This document shows positions 6,587-15,907 of a stretch of 20,138 bases of DNA, one piece after another. The translations under genes and the position numbers were made by a program. The notes below the pieces were generated by a model. It saw only the letters and a list, made by a program, of their open reading frames with translations, searched no databases and was not told the DNA's origin. The stretch spans positions 1 to 20,138 of IMG/VR virus record IMGVR_UViG_3300042881_005502; one strand, given 5' to 3'. Origin of the DNA: a virus. Position 1 is the stretch's first letter, and each line of letters starts with the position of its first letter.

Positions 6587-9500
6587 TTATATTCTCCCTA
6601 CGCCGGACGACCTCAATAGCGATCGCTGTGCCCTTGAGACCTCTTCCGCCAGCTTGCGAATATCCTGATCGTTTCTTACAGTTGGGTTGTTAATAATAAC
6701 ACTTGCATTGACGGCGCCGCCTGACGAGTGGCCAGCGGCAGATATTCCGTTGATTGGACGGTATGTCCTTGGGAATACCCTCGCCACGCCAAATGGGGTC
6801 ACTTGCATAACCTCTGTTCCAGCCTCTCCTACCTTAAACGTACCAGGACCCATGACTGTGCCGCCGCTTGCCATTCCGGCAACTGGGTTTTTATTTCCGT
6901 AAGGGAAGAATATTTGATCGATGGCTTTCTTCCCCGCATTGAATTGCTTCATGACGGCAATTGGGTCATTTGTTTTCTGTGACCTTGTAAATAGGTCGTA
7001 CATATTTCCACCGTAGCTGAAAGAGGCCAGGGCTCTAGAAATTGCCATTGGCCACCCAACCTGCTGGGAGAAGGTAAGATTTTTTGGCATTTGCGCGTTC
7101 TGCAGGACCTTCATCATGTTGGCGAAGCGGATCGCAACGTTCTTCTTTTGAGCGTCGGCTACTGCCTTTTTCATTGCCGCAATTTCTGCTGGGTCCATAC
7201 CCCAACCGCGCCAATTGTCGCCTGCTCTTCCTCCCGGCATTGTCGACCAGTCACCAGGCGGGCGAGATGGTCCAGGCGGGGCATCAGTACCTGGATCTTC
7301 TTCTTCGGTCCCGTCACTCTTGCCATCGCCAACATCCTTGATTGCCTTCGCAAGCTGCTTTATCTTCTTAAGGAGTTTTTCAAGCTTGTTTCCAAGCTTT
7401 TCAAACTTGTCAATAATTGTGTCCCATGTTCCAAGGAACGAATCACCAAATTCAGCAGCATCTGCATCAAGGTTAGCGTCAAGAACTCCCATTTCTTCCC
7501 ATGAGGCGGTGTACAGCTCTTTAATCTTTTCAATTGCTTCTGATCCTGAAATTTTACCAGCCTCAAGGAGTGCCATGATTTTTGCCATGCCCTCCTGGAA
7601 CTTCATCCTAAGCGCCTCAAACTTTTCATCTATCTCTTTCAAGCCATCCTTTACCGGAGTGCTCATCATGGCTTCATCAAGAGCAATTTGCTTCCTTTCA
7701 AGTGATGCCTTCTTGACGGCCTCTGTTTTAGCCTCTTCTGCCTCCCTCATTCTTGCCGCAGCTTCTAGCGGGTCAATAGACGCGTCATACTGAGACAGTC
7801 TTGCCATCTCAATATTTCTATTTGCCTCTCGAAGCGACTTTTCAATCTCAAGCAGGCGGTTTTTCTTTTCTTGCTCCTCGATTTCTTTTCTAAGAGCAAG
7901 CAGGTTCCACGTAGTTCCCTCAACTATTACTTCCTGGGTCGCAAGGAATGCATCTTTGGCCTTTTCAAGCTCCTCTGCAAACTTCTTCTCAAAGACGGCC
8001 ATGATCCTATTTTGAAGCGCAGACTGAACCAGGCCGAATCTTGTTTGTAGCCAGCTAAGCTTGTTGTTTGCTGCCTCTAGGGCGGTGTTAAGCCCTTCCA
8101 CCTCTCCTGCCGTCCCGCCAATGAGTAGGTTGAACGCCGCAGCGGCATCCCCAGACATTCCGAATTTAGTAGAAAGTGTTTGAAGCAGCTGATTAAGCTG
8201 GTCAACGCTTGTAATAGTACCTTGCTGAACAATTGAGTTAATAATATCTGCCTGCGCAAACAATTGAGCTTTTTCGTAGAGCTCTTTATTCGCCACTTGT
8301 CCAGTTTTTCCATATATTGGCGCAGTTCCCGTCGGCGCCTCATTCATAAACTTGTTTTCATAGTATTTTTGAACTGCTGGCTTAAGCATGTCAAGCGCTT
8401 CAAGCGGTTTAGTAAGATCTGAAATCTGTAGACCGGAAGCAATTTGCCTTATTGCAGATTCTGGGGTAAGCGTGTCTTCGCCGGTAGCGGATTTTAATGC
8501 AGCGGCAACATCTTCCACCGTAACCATTATTTGGTCAGAAATAGATCCAAACTCTTGAAATGTTAGCTTATTATCTTTTAGGGCGTTGTTCCATAGTTGT
8601 GTCTTTATATCTGCTTCAGTAAGGTCTTGAACAATCTCTGATGTTTCTTGCTTAATTCCTATCAATGTTGCAAGCGCGTCGCCAAGTCCAGAGCCCAAAA
8701 GCCCGCCACCAATTGCTCCAACTAGTGTTCCGACAGGCCCAAAGATTGAGCCAGCAGCAGCACCTCCAAGTGCGCCGCCGAGGAATCCACCGCCGCCCCT
8801 CATTACGGCCCTTGTTGGATCTACGCCAGCAGCAAGATCTGCACCGACCCCAAGAAGAGAGAAAAAACCACCAATTTTGCCCATCGACTTCAAGCCGCTT
8901 GTAAGTACGCCCTTACCAATCTGGAGCCCGCTAAGGCCACTTGCAGCTCTTGCGTTTAGGCCAAGGCCCTGGGCTGCAGTGGCCCTGAACCGAGCCGCGG
9001 CCGTTCCGGCAACTCCAAGTTTTGCCCACTGACTTCCAGCAAATGCGGGGCCAGAGAAGAACGTTCCGCCAGCCGCTACGCTTGCAAGGGCCTGCGGGAG
9101 TCTTGCAATCGCCCCAACAAACTTCTGAACTCCTGAAAGGAACCCCTTTGCGCCAGCAACGAGTCCGCTTGCTGCAATCTTTGTATCTTTTGCCGCATCG
9201 GCCATTCTTACGCCAACTGCAGTTCCAGATGTTGATGCGGTAATTTTTGCCGTATTAATGCTGGCTTTTACAATTGCACCCAGCTCACCACCACGAGCAA
9301 CTGCAGCCTTTGCCTCAGAGGCATTCTTTGCTGTTCCAACAATGGATTTTAGCTTGTCAGCAAATACCGCAAGTGCATTGTCTCCCTGAGCCCTTGTAAG
9401 CGCACGGCTGGCCACGGCCCTTTCGATAACCGACTTGGCCGCCGTGGTTTGCGCCCTGACAACCCCAGCAACGCTTTTTGCCTTTTGGGTTGACTTGAAG

Positions 9501-12500
9501 GCCTGCTGGAACATGTCCTGCCTTGCAACAGTTCCGCCCATTCCCGCGGTTGCCCCGCCGATAAATCTTTGATAGCTGCCAAGCAATCCACCACTTGCAG
9601 CCTTTATCATATTTCCTTGAGGATCAAACTTTGGACCAGACCCAAGCACGAGACCCTTGGCAAGCTTACCGGCAAACACTGCAGCAAGGGCGACGCCAGC
9701 AATATTTGAAACAACCGGCACCTTATTAAGCGCTTCAAGTATCAAGTTTAATACCTTCAGGAACGCATTGAGCACAGGAAGCGCAAGGTTAATGGTGCTT
9801 ATGAGTGTCGCAGAGAACACCCCGGACATACCTTTTGCAACCTCCGCAAGAAGCGGAAGGATGTTTGATCTTATGTTTGCAACGATGCCTTGCATTGGGC
9901 CAACAAACTCATTAACAACGTCCCTTACGCCAAAGTCGTTGTTATCGTAGAAGCGAGAAAGCAAACCAATTGCGGCAATAGCTCCAGAAATTGCAATAAG
10001 CATTGGATTAGCGTTGAAGGCCATTGAAAGAACTTTGATCGCCGCCGCCGCCACGACCGCAGACCTGACCATCTTGTTTCTCATCATCTCGGCAATTGCG
10101 TTTACGCCGTCCCCGAATATGGCAAGAATGTTTCCTGCTTCACCGAATGTGGAAGAGAAGCCTACAAATTTGCTAATAAGTTCGGTGACACCTTGTACAA
10201 ATTTAGAAATAATTGTTGATATATCGTTTAGCGATGAGCCAAGCGCAGGAAGAACCTCAGCAAAGCTCGCCGCAAAGTCTGCGGACATTTTTCTTGCAGC
10301 TCTTGACTGGAAGAACAAGCCAACGTCGTACATGACGTCGCGGATGCCCTCGTATATTGGCTTTGTGATGAGGGCGACCATGTATTGGCTTGTGTCCTGA
10401 AGTGTCGACAGCGCACCCTTGAAGGTCTTAGACAGCTTCTCCATTCCGCCTCGGAACTGTGCGGCCATTTCGGCAAGAATTGCGCGGGCGGCAGCACCGC
10501 CCTCAATTTTTCCTCTCTTAGAGAGGGTTCGCATTGCCTGAACTGGTCCCTGGCTAAGAATCAGGTTTACTGTCTCCTGAACAATAGACCGCGCACCGGC
10601 AAGGGCCTTAATTTCTACCCCGCTTCTCTTAATTCCTTCGACGCCATATTTAGTTGCAAACTTTGTTACCCTGTTTGCTGCAGTGTTAAGGAGGTTGAGC
10701 ATTCTTGCTCCGTCGTCGCCGCGCAGAGACCCCTTATCAATCACCTGCCCAAGGTACTTAACCGACGCCTCGCCAGTCTTAACCATGTCCTTGATAACTG
10801 CCTTGGAGAGGAGCTCGTAACCAGCGATACCGGCGTTGGCCAGCTGCATCATGTCGTTTTGGTAGACGCGTCCTGATTGCTTCATCTGACCGAGTGCGTA
10901 TGTAATTCGGTTTAGCTTGTCGTCTTCACCTCCGAGCGCTGCTACTGCGTCTCCGATTGCTTGCAGATTCGGCATGATTTCTTCTGTTTCGAAACCGAAC
11001 GCGCGCATTCTTCGGGCTGATTCAACAAGCTCAGGGAATCTAAACGGCGTAATGTTGGCAAACTGTTGAATTGACGATACAAGTACGTTTGCCTGATCTT
11101 CTGCCTTTCCAATGTCAATGGACATTGCGCCCATGGCAACCTGTTCGTTTTCAAACAGCGTCTGGAAGGCAACGGTTGAGTTTTCAAGCTGGGCATTGAA
11201 TCCAATGATTCCGCCCTGAAGGTGGGCAAGCAGCGCGCCAACTCCTTGGCTGATCTGGCCAACGATCTGCTGGCTAAAACCGAACTTGATCTGGTCTAGG
11301 AACCTACCGAGTATTCCTTCTGTCTTTTGTGTAAATCTGTTTATATTTTGCTCTTGCTCTCTTAGGTCTTGAGAGCCGGGCAGAGAGTATCCAATCAGCC
11401 TTTGTGTGCCACCACCGCCACCAGCACCGCCACCCCCACCGCCCTTGCCGCCAACTGCCGCAACTGCCCCAGCCCTCCCAGCCTGGTTTGTAATTGCTGC
11501 AGCAAGGCCCTTAGCAGAAATCTTTCCGCCAGAAACTGCCTTAAGCTCCGCCATCATTTCTGAAATGCCGCGGACAGATGCCTTTATGTCATTGAGCTTC
11601 TTTTGCGAAACTGGGGCGATAGACTGAAGCGCACCAAACATGTCCGCAACGCCACGAGCAGAGTTTCTGATGTTTTCAATATTCTTTCCACCGATTGGTG
11701 GAATTGGTCCCTGGTCTCCAGACGGAGAAACTGCAGTGCGTCGCCTTCCGCCACCCCTCCCTCCTCCACCGCCACCAGCTGCAGGGGCAACTGTAACGAC
11801 AGCAGCCTGTTCTACTTTTGTTGCTGCTGCTCTCGTTCTCCCAGTGCCCTTAGCAGCTTTCGCAACGGCATCCGATGCTGCTTCGGCAATGGTTTCAGCT
11901 GCTTTTTCAACCTTTGGCTTTGTTGCCGCCGCAGCTTTTGACTCTCTTGCAACCGCCCTTTCCCCCCTTGCGCGTTCGTCTGGCCTAACGCCCTTTGCAA
12001 GGTCTGCAGCCGCTTTCGCAAGAGCTTGAACTGCTGCCTCAAGATTGGCAGACGCTGCAGAACCGGTTGTGGCTTGGCCAATATGGGGAGCAACGACTTT
12101 TTGCAACATTGCTGCCTCAGCAGTTCCAAGCAACCCATATTTTGCCCCTTCACCGGAAAGCAGAACTGCAAGTCTTTCTATTTTTCCGTAAGCGCCCCTA
12201 GCACGGAATTTTGTACCACCAATTTTTGGAACTCGATCGTAAATTGTTGCGTATTTTGCAAATTTTGATACTGTAATAGATTCATATTTTTTTGTTGCTT
12301 TTTCTGCAATAGACTTAAGCCGCCTGCCCTCAGCAGTCCCTTCAAACATATTATTCTGCGTTAGTCGTATAGTGCCTTCTCGTTTTTCTAGATTTCGTAC
12401 ATGCCTGTCTTTTAGATCTTTATTTCTTTCCAAAGCATACAATTCATTATTTAATTGCTTAATTTTGTTTCTATCTTGCTTTTTTTGCGGATCTAGCTTA

Positions 12501-15157
12501 GCAATCCTCTCTCGTATCGGCCCTGATTTTGCTTTCCACTCCTTATGGGCATCTTGAGCCGCTAGTCGTGCTTGTCCAATTTGAGGTGAAAGAGCATCTA
12601 GTTCTTTTCCAAGAGCTTTATATTTTGGATCGTTTTCCCAGAATGTTTTCTTCGCGCTCCAGAATTTCTCGCGGGCTTCATCCCGATCAATAAGTGCCTT
12701 AGATTTTGCTTCGGCAAATTTTTGCACTGCCCGGCTTTCATCTTTAAATCCATCACTTTCAAGCCATTTTCCAGGAAGATTACGCTTAGCCACTGATGGG
12801 TCACCAAAGCTGTTCATAAACTCTGGATTTTGCGCAAGCCAACCTAGGGCATCTTGATCGTATCCACGGGTCGCAAGAATTCCCTTGTAAGAGGCTTTTT
12901 CAATTTGTTTTCTGTTTCCCTCTACAAATGTTCCAGCCGGGCCTCCAAGCGATCTATAAAGAAGCTCATATGATCCAATAGTGTCGTTGTATATTCTTCC
13001 TGCTCTAAGTGCAGCTTGATAGTTTTCAAAGGTTGGCCTTCCGTTTACAGCCAAAACTGCATTATGGTAATTGTCCCAGATTGTATTTGCGTTTTTGAAT
13101 ACAAGATCTTTTTCTGCTTTTAAAGCACTAGAGATCACTAGTGCCCTTGCGCCTGGTGTTGCTTTTATGCCCTGCGCCCTGTTTATTGTTGCTTCGCCAG
13201 ATAAAAGAACGTCTGCGTGTGTAATGCCTGCAGGATTTCTCTTTAGTGCGCTATAAAATTTTCTTGTTTGCTTTTTATATGCGTCAACCCTGCCTATCAT
13301 CTTTGCTTTTATCCTGGACGCAATCTCCTCATCGGAAAGTATTGACATTGGCCTTCTGTACTGTATTGAACCTGCCTTCAATACTTTTGAGCTTCTTTCC
13401 AGAACTGAGGCAAGACCCCTTGCCTCTGAATCGCCAGTAAGAGCGCGCACGGCAAGCTGGCGCTCTTTGTCTGATCCAGTTAGCTTTCTTACAGCGCCCT
13501 TAGCGTCGTTGACGCTAGAAACAAATTTTATAAGCTCCTGACCGCTTGCGCCAAGAGTCATTCCAACGGCAAGCAAAACCTGATTCTTTGCTGGTTTTGG
13601 AAGAGATGTCCAGGCGGGGGACTTAAATACTTTTTGTAGCTCTTTGAAGTATCCTATTCTTTCCTGAAGGTTTTCGTATGTTCCTGCTTTTATCAGCGTT
13701 TTATGGCCAACAGCGCCCTGTTTTTGTGCATCTTTGTATGAAGACTCAACGTCATCTCTAAACTGTTTAAATGCATCAAGAACATTTTGAGGGGCTTCGC
13801 CTTTATGAGTATTTCTACCCATCAAGCTCTCAAGTGGTCCGTGTATCTTCTTGGCAAGATTTTCTATTTTTGCGGATTTTGCTGCTTTCTTTGCCTCTCG
13901 AATCCCGGCTGCTTTTTCATGCCTTGCGAGTCTCTCTCTTTTTGCCGCTGCTCCCTTTGGGGCATTTACAAACGCAGAAAGAATTGCACCAACAAGACCA
14001 TCTTTTGCATTCAGTGCAAGTTCAGAGGCAAATTTTTCTATTGCTTTTTCGCTTTCTCCAACATGTATTGGAGCCCTGGCAGAAACAAACATTTTAGAAC
14101 TAGAAAGCTTACCAGCAGATGATCTTCCCTTTACTTTTGCCCTTTTGATTTGCCCGGCCCTTGACCTGGCAAGCGCCGTTGCAATGGCCTTTGACGCAGA
14201 GGCCTTTGGGTCTTTTCTAAGAATTTCTTCCGTTTCTCTTAATAGAACTGGAAGGTCTTTTTGAATAAGACTTTTAATTTCTCCTGGAATTTTTGACGCA
14301 TTTGGACCTGAAAATATTTTTCTTATGTTTGTTGGTCTTCCATTGGCATCAAACCTTATACCCTCTGATGATGCCCCTGCGATCAAAGAAATAACCTGAG
14401 CTGCAGCCTCAAGCCCAGCAAATCCTCTTTGTGATATTAGTCTTTCTAGCGACCTGTTAAGACCTCTTGATATAAATTCTGTTTTCCCAAGGGGTCCCCT
14501 ACCAAATGCCCCAAGAAAAGCGTTTCTTTGAGCTGCATTTCCCCTGATTTTCATTGCGCCCATTGCTTCGGACAAAAGTCGATCTATCGTTTTCTGTGGA
14601 TTTAGTTTTATTTTTCCACGAACAGTTTTGTGTTTTCCTTTCAAAAGGTCATTTGCAACAGTTGCCGCAATGGCTTCCGCTGATGATTTTCTTCTTCCAG
14701 CCGCAGCTGCTGATGCCCTCTTTCTGACAAGAGCTTCTTCCAGGGCAAACCGCACGTCAGCGATTGCACTCCTTGATCCAGGAATAGTTCCATCAATTAT
14801 TCTCGCTTTGTCCAATGCCAAAAGGAGACGCCTCATTCTTGGCGATCCTGGTGTTATATATCGATCAATCCTTTTCCCAGTTAGCAAGTCATGGGCAATT
14901 CTTTCTTGAATTGCTCTTGGCAATATTGAAAACACCGAATCAAATTCTGCTAGTCCCTTTGGCGCATTCCCAAATGAAGATTCACCGGACTCTGGATCTT
15001 TCCAAGGTGAAGAAAAGATGCGTCTTTCTTCTATAAGATCGCGAAGCGATTTGTAGTATGAGGCGTACTCATCTGATTCGTCTGAAATTTTTGCTATTTC
15101 AGACCAATTTTCTAGGAGATCATTAAATTCTTTGTCCCCGGTAACTGTTTTGGCCAT
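6587..15157 (-). CDS. Tape measure protein, very long, with basic N-terminal extension
   Basis: This 2,856-residue protein sets tail length and threads the tail tube. It starts directly after the chaperone stop (TAAATG), with AAGGAG 10 nt upstream. Residues 1-1230 are basic, helical and Ala/Lys/Arg-rich, with no recognised domain. Glycine linkers (GGGGGGRGGG near 1130, and another near 1245) separate them from the classical part. Residues about 1320-1450 match the tape-measure domain (AQLENSTVAFQTLFENE ... QLANAGIAGYELL). Hydrophobic helices lie near 1700-1735 and 1815-1840, a glycine zipper near 2105-2160 (GGGFLGGALGGAAAGSIFG), and a charged coiled coil near 2360-2500. The C-terminus has the familiar ASGGTVMGPGTFKVGEAGTE phrase. 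At about 0.15 nm per residue the tail would be near 430 nm, or near 240 nm if the extension is not part of the ruler. Confidence 0.93.
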   Translation of the reverse strand: MAKTVTGDKEFNDLLENWSEIAKISDESDEYASYYKSLRDLIEERRIFSSPWKDPESGESSFGNAPKGLAEFDSVFSILPRAIQERIAHDLLTGKRIDRYITPGSPRMRRLLLALDKARIIDGTIPGSRSAIADVRFALEEALVRKRASAAAAGRRKSSAEAIAATVANDLLKGKHKTVRGKIKLNPQKTIDRLLSEAMGAMKIRGNAAQRNAFLGAFGRGPLGKTEFISRGLNRSLERLISQRGFAGLEAAAQVISLIAGASSEGIRFDANGRPTNIRKIFSGPNASKIPGEIKSLIQKDLPVLLRETEEILRKDPKASASKAIATALARSRAGQIKRAKVKGRSSAGKLSSSKMFVSARAPIHVGESEKAIEKFASELALNAKDGLVGAILSAFVNAPKGAAAKRERLARHEKAAGIREAKKAAKSAKIENLAKKIHGPLESLMGRNTHKGEAPQNVLDAFKQFRDDVESSYKDAQKQGAVGHKTLIKAGTYENLQERIGYFKELQKVFKSPAWTSLPKPAKNQVLLAVGMTLGASGQELIKFVSSVNDAKGAVRKLTGSDKERQLAVRALTGDSEARGLASVLERSSKVLKAGSIQYRRPMSILSDEEIASRIKAKMIGRVDAYKKQTRKFYSALKRNPAGITHADVLLSGEATINRAQGIKATPGARALVISSALKAEKDLVFKNANTIWDNYHNAVLAVNGRPTFENYQAALRAGRIYNDTIGSYELLYRSLGGPAGTFVEGNRKQIEKASYKGILATRGYDQDALGWLAQNPEFMNSFGDPSVAKRNLPGKWLESDGFKDESRAVQKFAEAKSKALIDRDEAREKFWSAKKTFWENDPKYKALGKELDALSPQIGQARLAAQDAHKEWKAKSGPIRERIAKLDPQKKQDRNKIKQLNNELYALERNKDLKDRHVRNLEKREGTIRLTQNNMFEGTAEGRRLKSIAEKATKKYESITVSKFAKYATIYDRVPKIGGTKFRARGAYGKIERLAVLLSGEGAKYGLLGTAEAAMLQKVVAPHIGQATTGSAASANLEAAVQALAKAAADLAKGVRPDERARGERAVARESKAAAATKPKVEKAAETIAEAASDAVAKAAKGTGRTRAAATKVEQAAVVTVAPAAGGGGGGRGGGRRRTAVSPSGDQGPIPPIGGKNIENIRNSARGVADMFGALQSIAPVSQKKLNDIKASVRGISEMMAELKAVSGGKISAKGLAAAITNQAGRAGAVAAVGGKGGGGGGAGGGGGTQRLIGYSLPGSQDLREQEQNINRFTQKTEGILGRFLDQIKFGFSQQIVGQISQGVGALLAHLQGGIIGFNAQLENSTVAFQTLFENEQVAMGAMSIDIGKAEDQANVLVSSIQQFANITPFRFPELVESARRMRAFGFETEEIMPNLQAIGDAVAALGGEDDKLNRITYALGQMKQSGRVYQNDMMQLANAGIAGYELLSKAVIKDMVKTGEASVKYLGQVIDKGSLRGDDGARMLNLLNTAANRVTKFATKYGVEGIKRSGVEIKALAGARSIVQETVNLILSQGPVQAMRTLSKRGKIEGGAAARAILAEMAAQFRGGMEKLSKTFKGALSTLQDTSQYMVALITKPIYEGIRDVMYDVGLFFQSRAARKMSADFAASFAEVLPALGSSLNDISTIISKFVQGVTELISKFVGFSSTFGEAGNILAIFGDGVNAIAEMMRNKMVRSAVVAAAAIKVLSMAFNANPMLIAISGAIAAIGLLSRFYDNNDFGVRDVVNEFVGPMQGIVANIRSNILPLLAEVAKGMSGVFSATLISTINLALPVLNAFLKVLNLILEALNKVPVVSNIAGVALAAVFAGKLAKGLVLGSGPKFDPQGNMIKAASGGLLGSYQRFIGGATAGMGGTVARQDMFQQAFKSTQKAKSVAGVVRAQTTAAKSVIERAVASRALTRAQGDNALAVFADKLKSIVGTAKNASEAKAAVARGGELGAIVKASINTAKITASTSGTAVGVRMADAAKDTKIAASGLVAGAKGFLSGVQKFVGAIARLPQALASVAAGGTFFSGPAFAGSQWAKLGVAGTAAARFRATAAQGLGLNARAASGLSGLQIGKGVLTSGLKSMGKIGGFFSLLGVGADLAAGVDPTRAVMRGGGGFLGGALGGAAAGSIFGPVGTLVGAIGGGLLGSGLGDALATLIGIKQETSEIVQDLTEADIKTQLWNNALKDNKLTFQEFGSISDQIMVTVEDVAAALKSATGEDTLTPESAIRQIASGLQISDLTKPLEALDMLKPAVQKYYENKFMNEAPTGTAPIYGKTGQVANKELYEKAQLFAQADIINSIVQQGTITSVDQLNQLLQTLSTKFGMSGDAAAAFNLLIGGTAGEVEGLNTALEAANNKLSWLQTRFGLVQSALQNRIMAVFEKKFAEELEKAKDAFLATQEVIVEGTTWNLLALRKEIEEQEKKNRLLEIEKSLREANRNIEMARLSQYDASIDPLEAAARMREAEEAKTEAVKKASLERKQIALDEAMMSTPVKDGLKEIDEKFEALRMKFQEGMAKIMALLEAGKISGSEAIEKIKELYTASWEEMGVLDANLDADAAEFGDSFLGTWDTIIDKFEKLGNKLEKLLKKIKQLAKAIKDVGDGKSDGTEEEDPGTDAPPGPSRPPGDWSTMPGGRAGDNWRGWGMDPAEIAAMKKAVADAQKKNVAIRFANMMKVLQNAQMPKNLTFSQQVGWPMAISRALASFSYGGNMYDLFTRSQKTNDPIAVMKQFNAGKKAIDQIFFPYGNKNPVAGMASGGTVMGPGTFKVGEAGTEVMQVTPFGVARVFPRTYRPINGISAAGHSSGGAVNASVIINNPTVRNDQDIRKLAEEVSRAQRSLLRSSGVGRI

Positions 15158-15487
15158 TTACTCTTTCTCCTTGGCCCGCTCTCGCATTTTTGAAATGCGA
15201 TCACGTACAAGCTTCTGCTTGGCTTCTGGAGAACCAAACTGCATAACCAGGGCGTCAATAGACGATTCCTTGTCGGGAGCGCTGAGGATTCTCTTTCCGC
15301 CAGCTGCCCTGTCGTCGGACTTGGACTTGAACTTCTTGTCTCGCTCTTCCATGTATCGGCTGAACGAGGCGATTTGGGGAAGGGTCATACGCATGAAGTC
15401 ACTCGGCGTGTAGCCAAATGCATCAGCGTACGATCCCATAATTACACCCCAGTCAATATCAGACCAGCCTACGCCCGACTTGGAGCT
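15158..15487 (-). CDS. Tail assembly chaperone, frameshift-only part (T-like, read as G-T fusion)
   Basis: This frame is entered by a -1 slip at 15487-15493 and has no stop between the slip and its end. The full fusion would be 94 codons of the G-like frame followed by 109 residues of this one, 203 residues in all. After the slip it reads SSKSGVGWSDIDWGVIMGSY, then DAFGYTPSDFMRMTLPQIASF, which has the W-x-D-I-x-W plus GYTP..F..MTLPQ pattern of actinophage T-like chaperones. The rest is highly charged and Lys/Arg-rich. Such fusions bind the tape measure and recruit tail-tube subunits; they are absent from the virion. An ATG at 15439 could start a 93-residue shorter form alone (GGGGTG lies upstream), but the frameshift explains the upstream coding sense better. 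Confidence 0.85.
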   Translation of the reverse strand, partial: SSKSGVGWSDIDWGVIMGSYADAFGYTPSDFMRMTLPQIASFSRYMEERDKKFKSKSDDRAAGGKRILSAPDKESSIDALVMQFGSPEAKQKLVRDRISKMRERAKEKE

Positions 15488-15768
15488 TTTCCCACTTGCT
15501 CACCATCGGTGGCTTCCTCTGGGAGAAGTCCGCTGTCGCGAAGGACCTTGGTCACTGTTTCCTGCATGCTCTTGATGTCAAATCGCTCGCCCACTTCGCG
15601 CTCGTCCACTTCTGGCTCGTTCTTGCGAATCGCAAGCCAGAGCACGTAGCGAAGAACGGTGAACTTGTTAAAGTCGACCTGATCAATGGCGCCATACCGC
15701 TCTTCGAGGTCCGCCAGATCATTAAGGCTTAGTGCCTTCTTTGGGCTAATTTCCACTAGGTTTGCCAT
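15469..15768 (-). CDS. Tail assembly chaperone (G-like, unshifted product)
   Basis: This 99-residue acidic protein starts MANLVEISPKKALSLNDLAD and has a helical middle (FTVLRYVLWLAIRKNEPE) and an acidic linker ending in the slippery site. It lies between the major tail gene and the tape measure, where siphophages place the G chaperone. The ATG at 15768 was chosen because GGAGAGG lies just upstream; the frame stays open to 15870, but that would place the start inside the terminator hairpin. Most ribosomes should stop at 15469 and a minority shift into the T-like frame. Confidence 0.88.
   Translation of the reverse strand: MANLVEISPKKALSLNDLADLEERYGAIDQVDFNKFTVLRYVLWLAIRKNEPEVDEREVGERFDIKSMQETVTKVLRDSGLLPEEATDGEQVGKAPSRA
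15487..15493 (-). promoter_or_regulatory. Programmed -1 frameshift slippery site GGGAAAA
   Basis: The minus-strand heptamer is read G GGA AAA in the G-like frame, the exact X XXY YYZ form needed for a -1 slip to GGG AAA. The new frame continues without a stop into the T-like chaperone. The unshifted frame ends six codons later at 15469. Confidence 0.85.
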
Positions 15769-15792
15769 TTTCCTCTCCTGTCTTTGTCCAGT

Positions 15793-15809
15793 CACGGCAA
15801 GTCGCCGTG
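15793..15809 (-). other. Inverted repeat in the leader of the chaperone/tape-measure transcript
   Basis: CACGGC and GCCGTG flank a 5-nt loop. The repeat begins almost exactly at the start expected from the -10 TATGAT at 15815-15820, so it could form a 5'-end hairpin protecting the mRNA or modulating translation. Confidence 0.35.
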
Positions 15810-15814
15810 TGGAC

Positions 15815-15820
15815 ATCATA
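15815..15820 (-). promoter_or_regulatory. Candidate -10 element restarting transcription before the chaperone gene
   Basis: TATGAT matches the sigma70 -10 at five of six bases and lies 47 nt before the ATG at 15768 and about 24 nt after the terminator U-tract. No convincing -35 lies 16-18 nt upstream. If used, it would uncouple the chaperones, tape measure and fibre from the major tail protein level. Confidence 0.35.
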
Positions 15821-15843
15821 GCGCAACCAGCGCCATGTTTATT

Positions 15844-15884
15844 TATAAAACAAAGAACCCCCAAGGGCAAGCCTTGGGGGTTCT
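15844..15884 (-). terminator. Rho-independent terminator after the major tail gene
   Basis: On the minus strand a perfect 13-bp stem (AGAACCCCCAAGG with its complement) closes a 5-nt loop and is followed by the U-rich TTGTTTTAT. It lies 24 nt after the major tail stop. A smaller stem (CGGGC/GCCCG, 15887-15899) sits between. This would boost the tail-tube transcript relative to downstream genes. Confidence 0.88.
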
Positions 15885-15907
15885 GTCGGGCAAAGCCCGG
15901 AGCTTAA

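Noticed and set aside
11812-12171. Gln/Leu/Arg-rich 119-codon minus-strand frame
   Set aside because: Alternate frame of the Ala/Lys-rich part of the tape measure; composition is what a frameshifted GCN-rich sequence gives.
15158-15439. The T-like chaperone as an independent ATG-started gene
   Set aside because: The -1 frame is open and protein-like upstream of this ATG back to a canonical slippery heptamer, so a fusion is the better model, though internal start cannot be excluded.
15769-15870. N-terminal extension of the G-like chaperone
   Set aside because: The extended start lies inside the terminator hairpin and lacks a ribosome site; the ATG at 15768 has a clear one.
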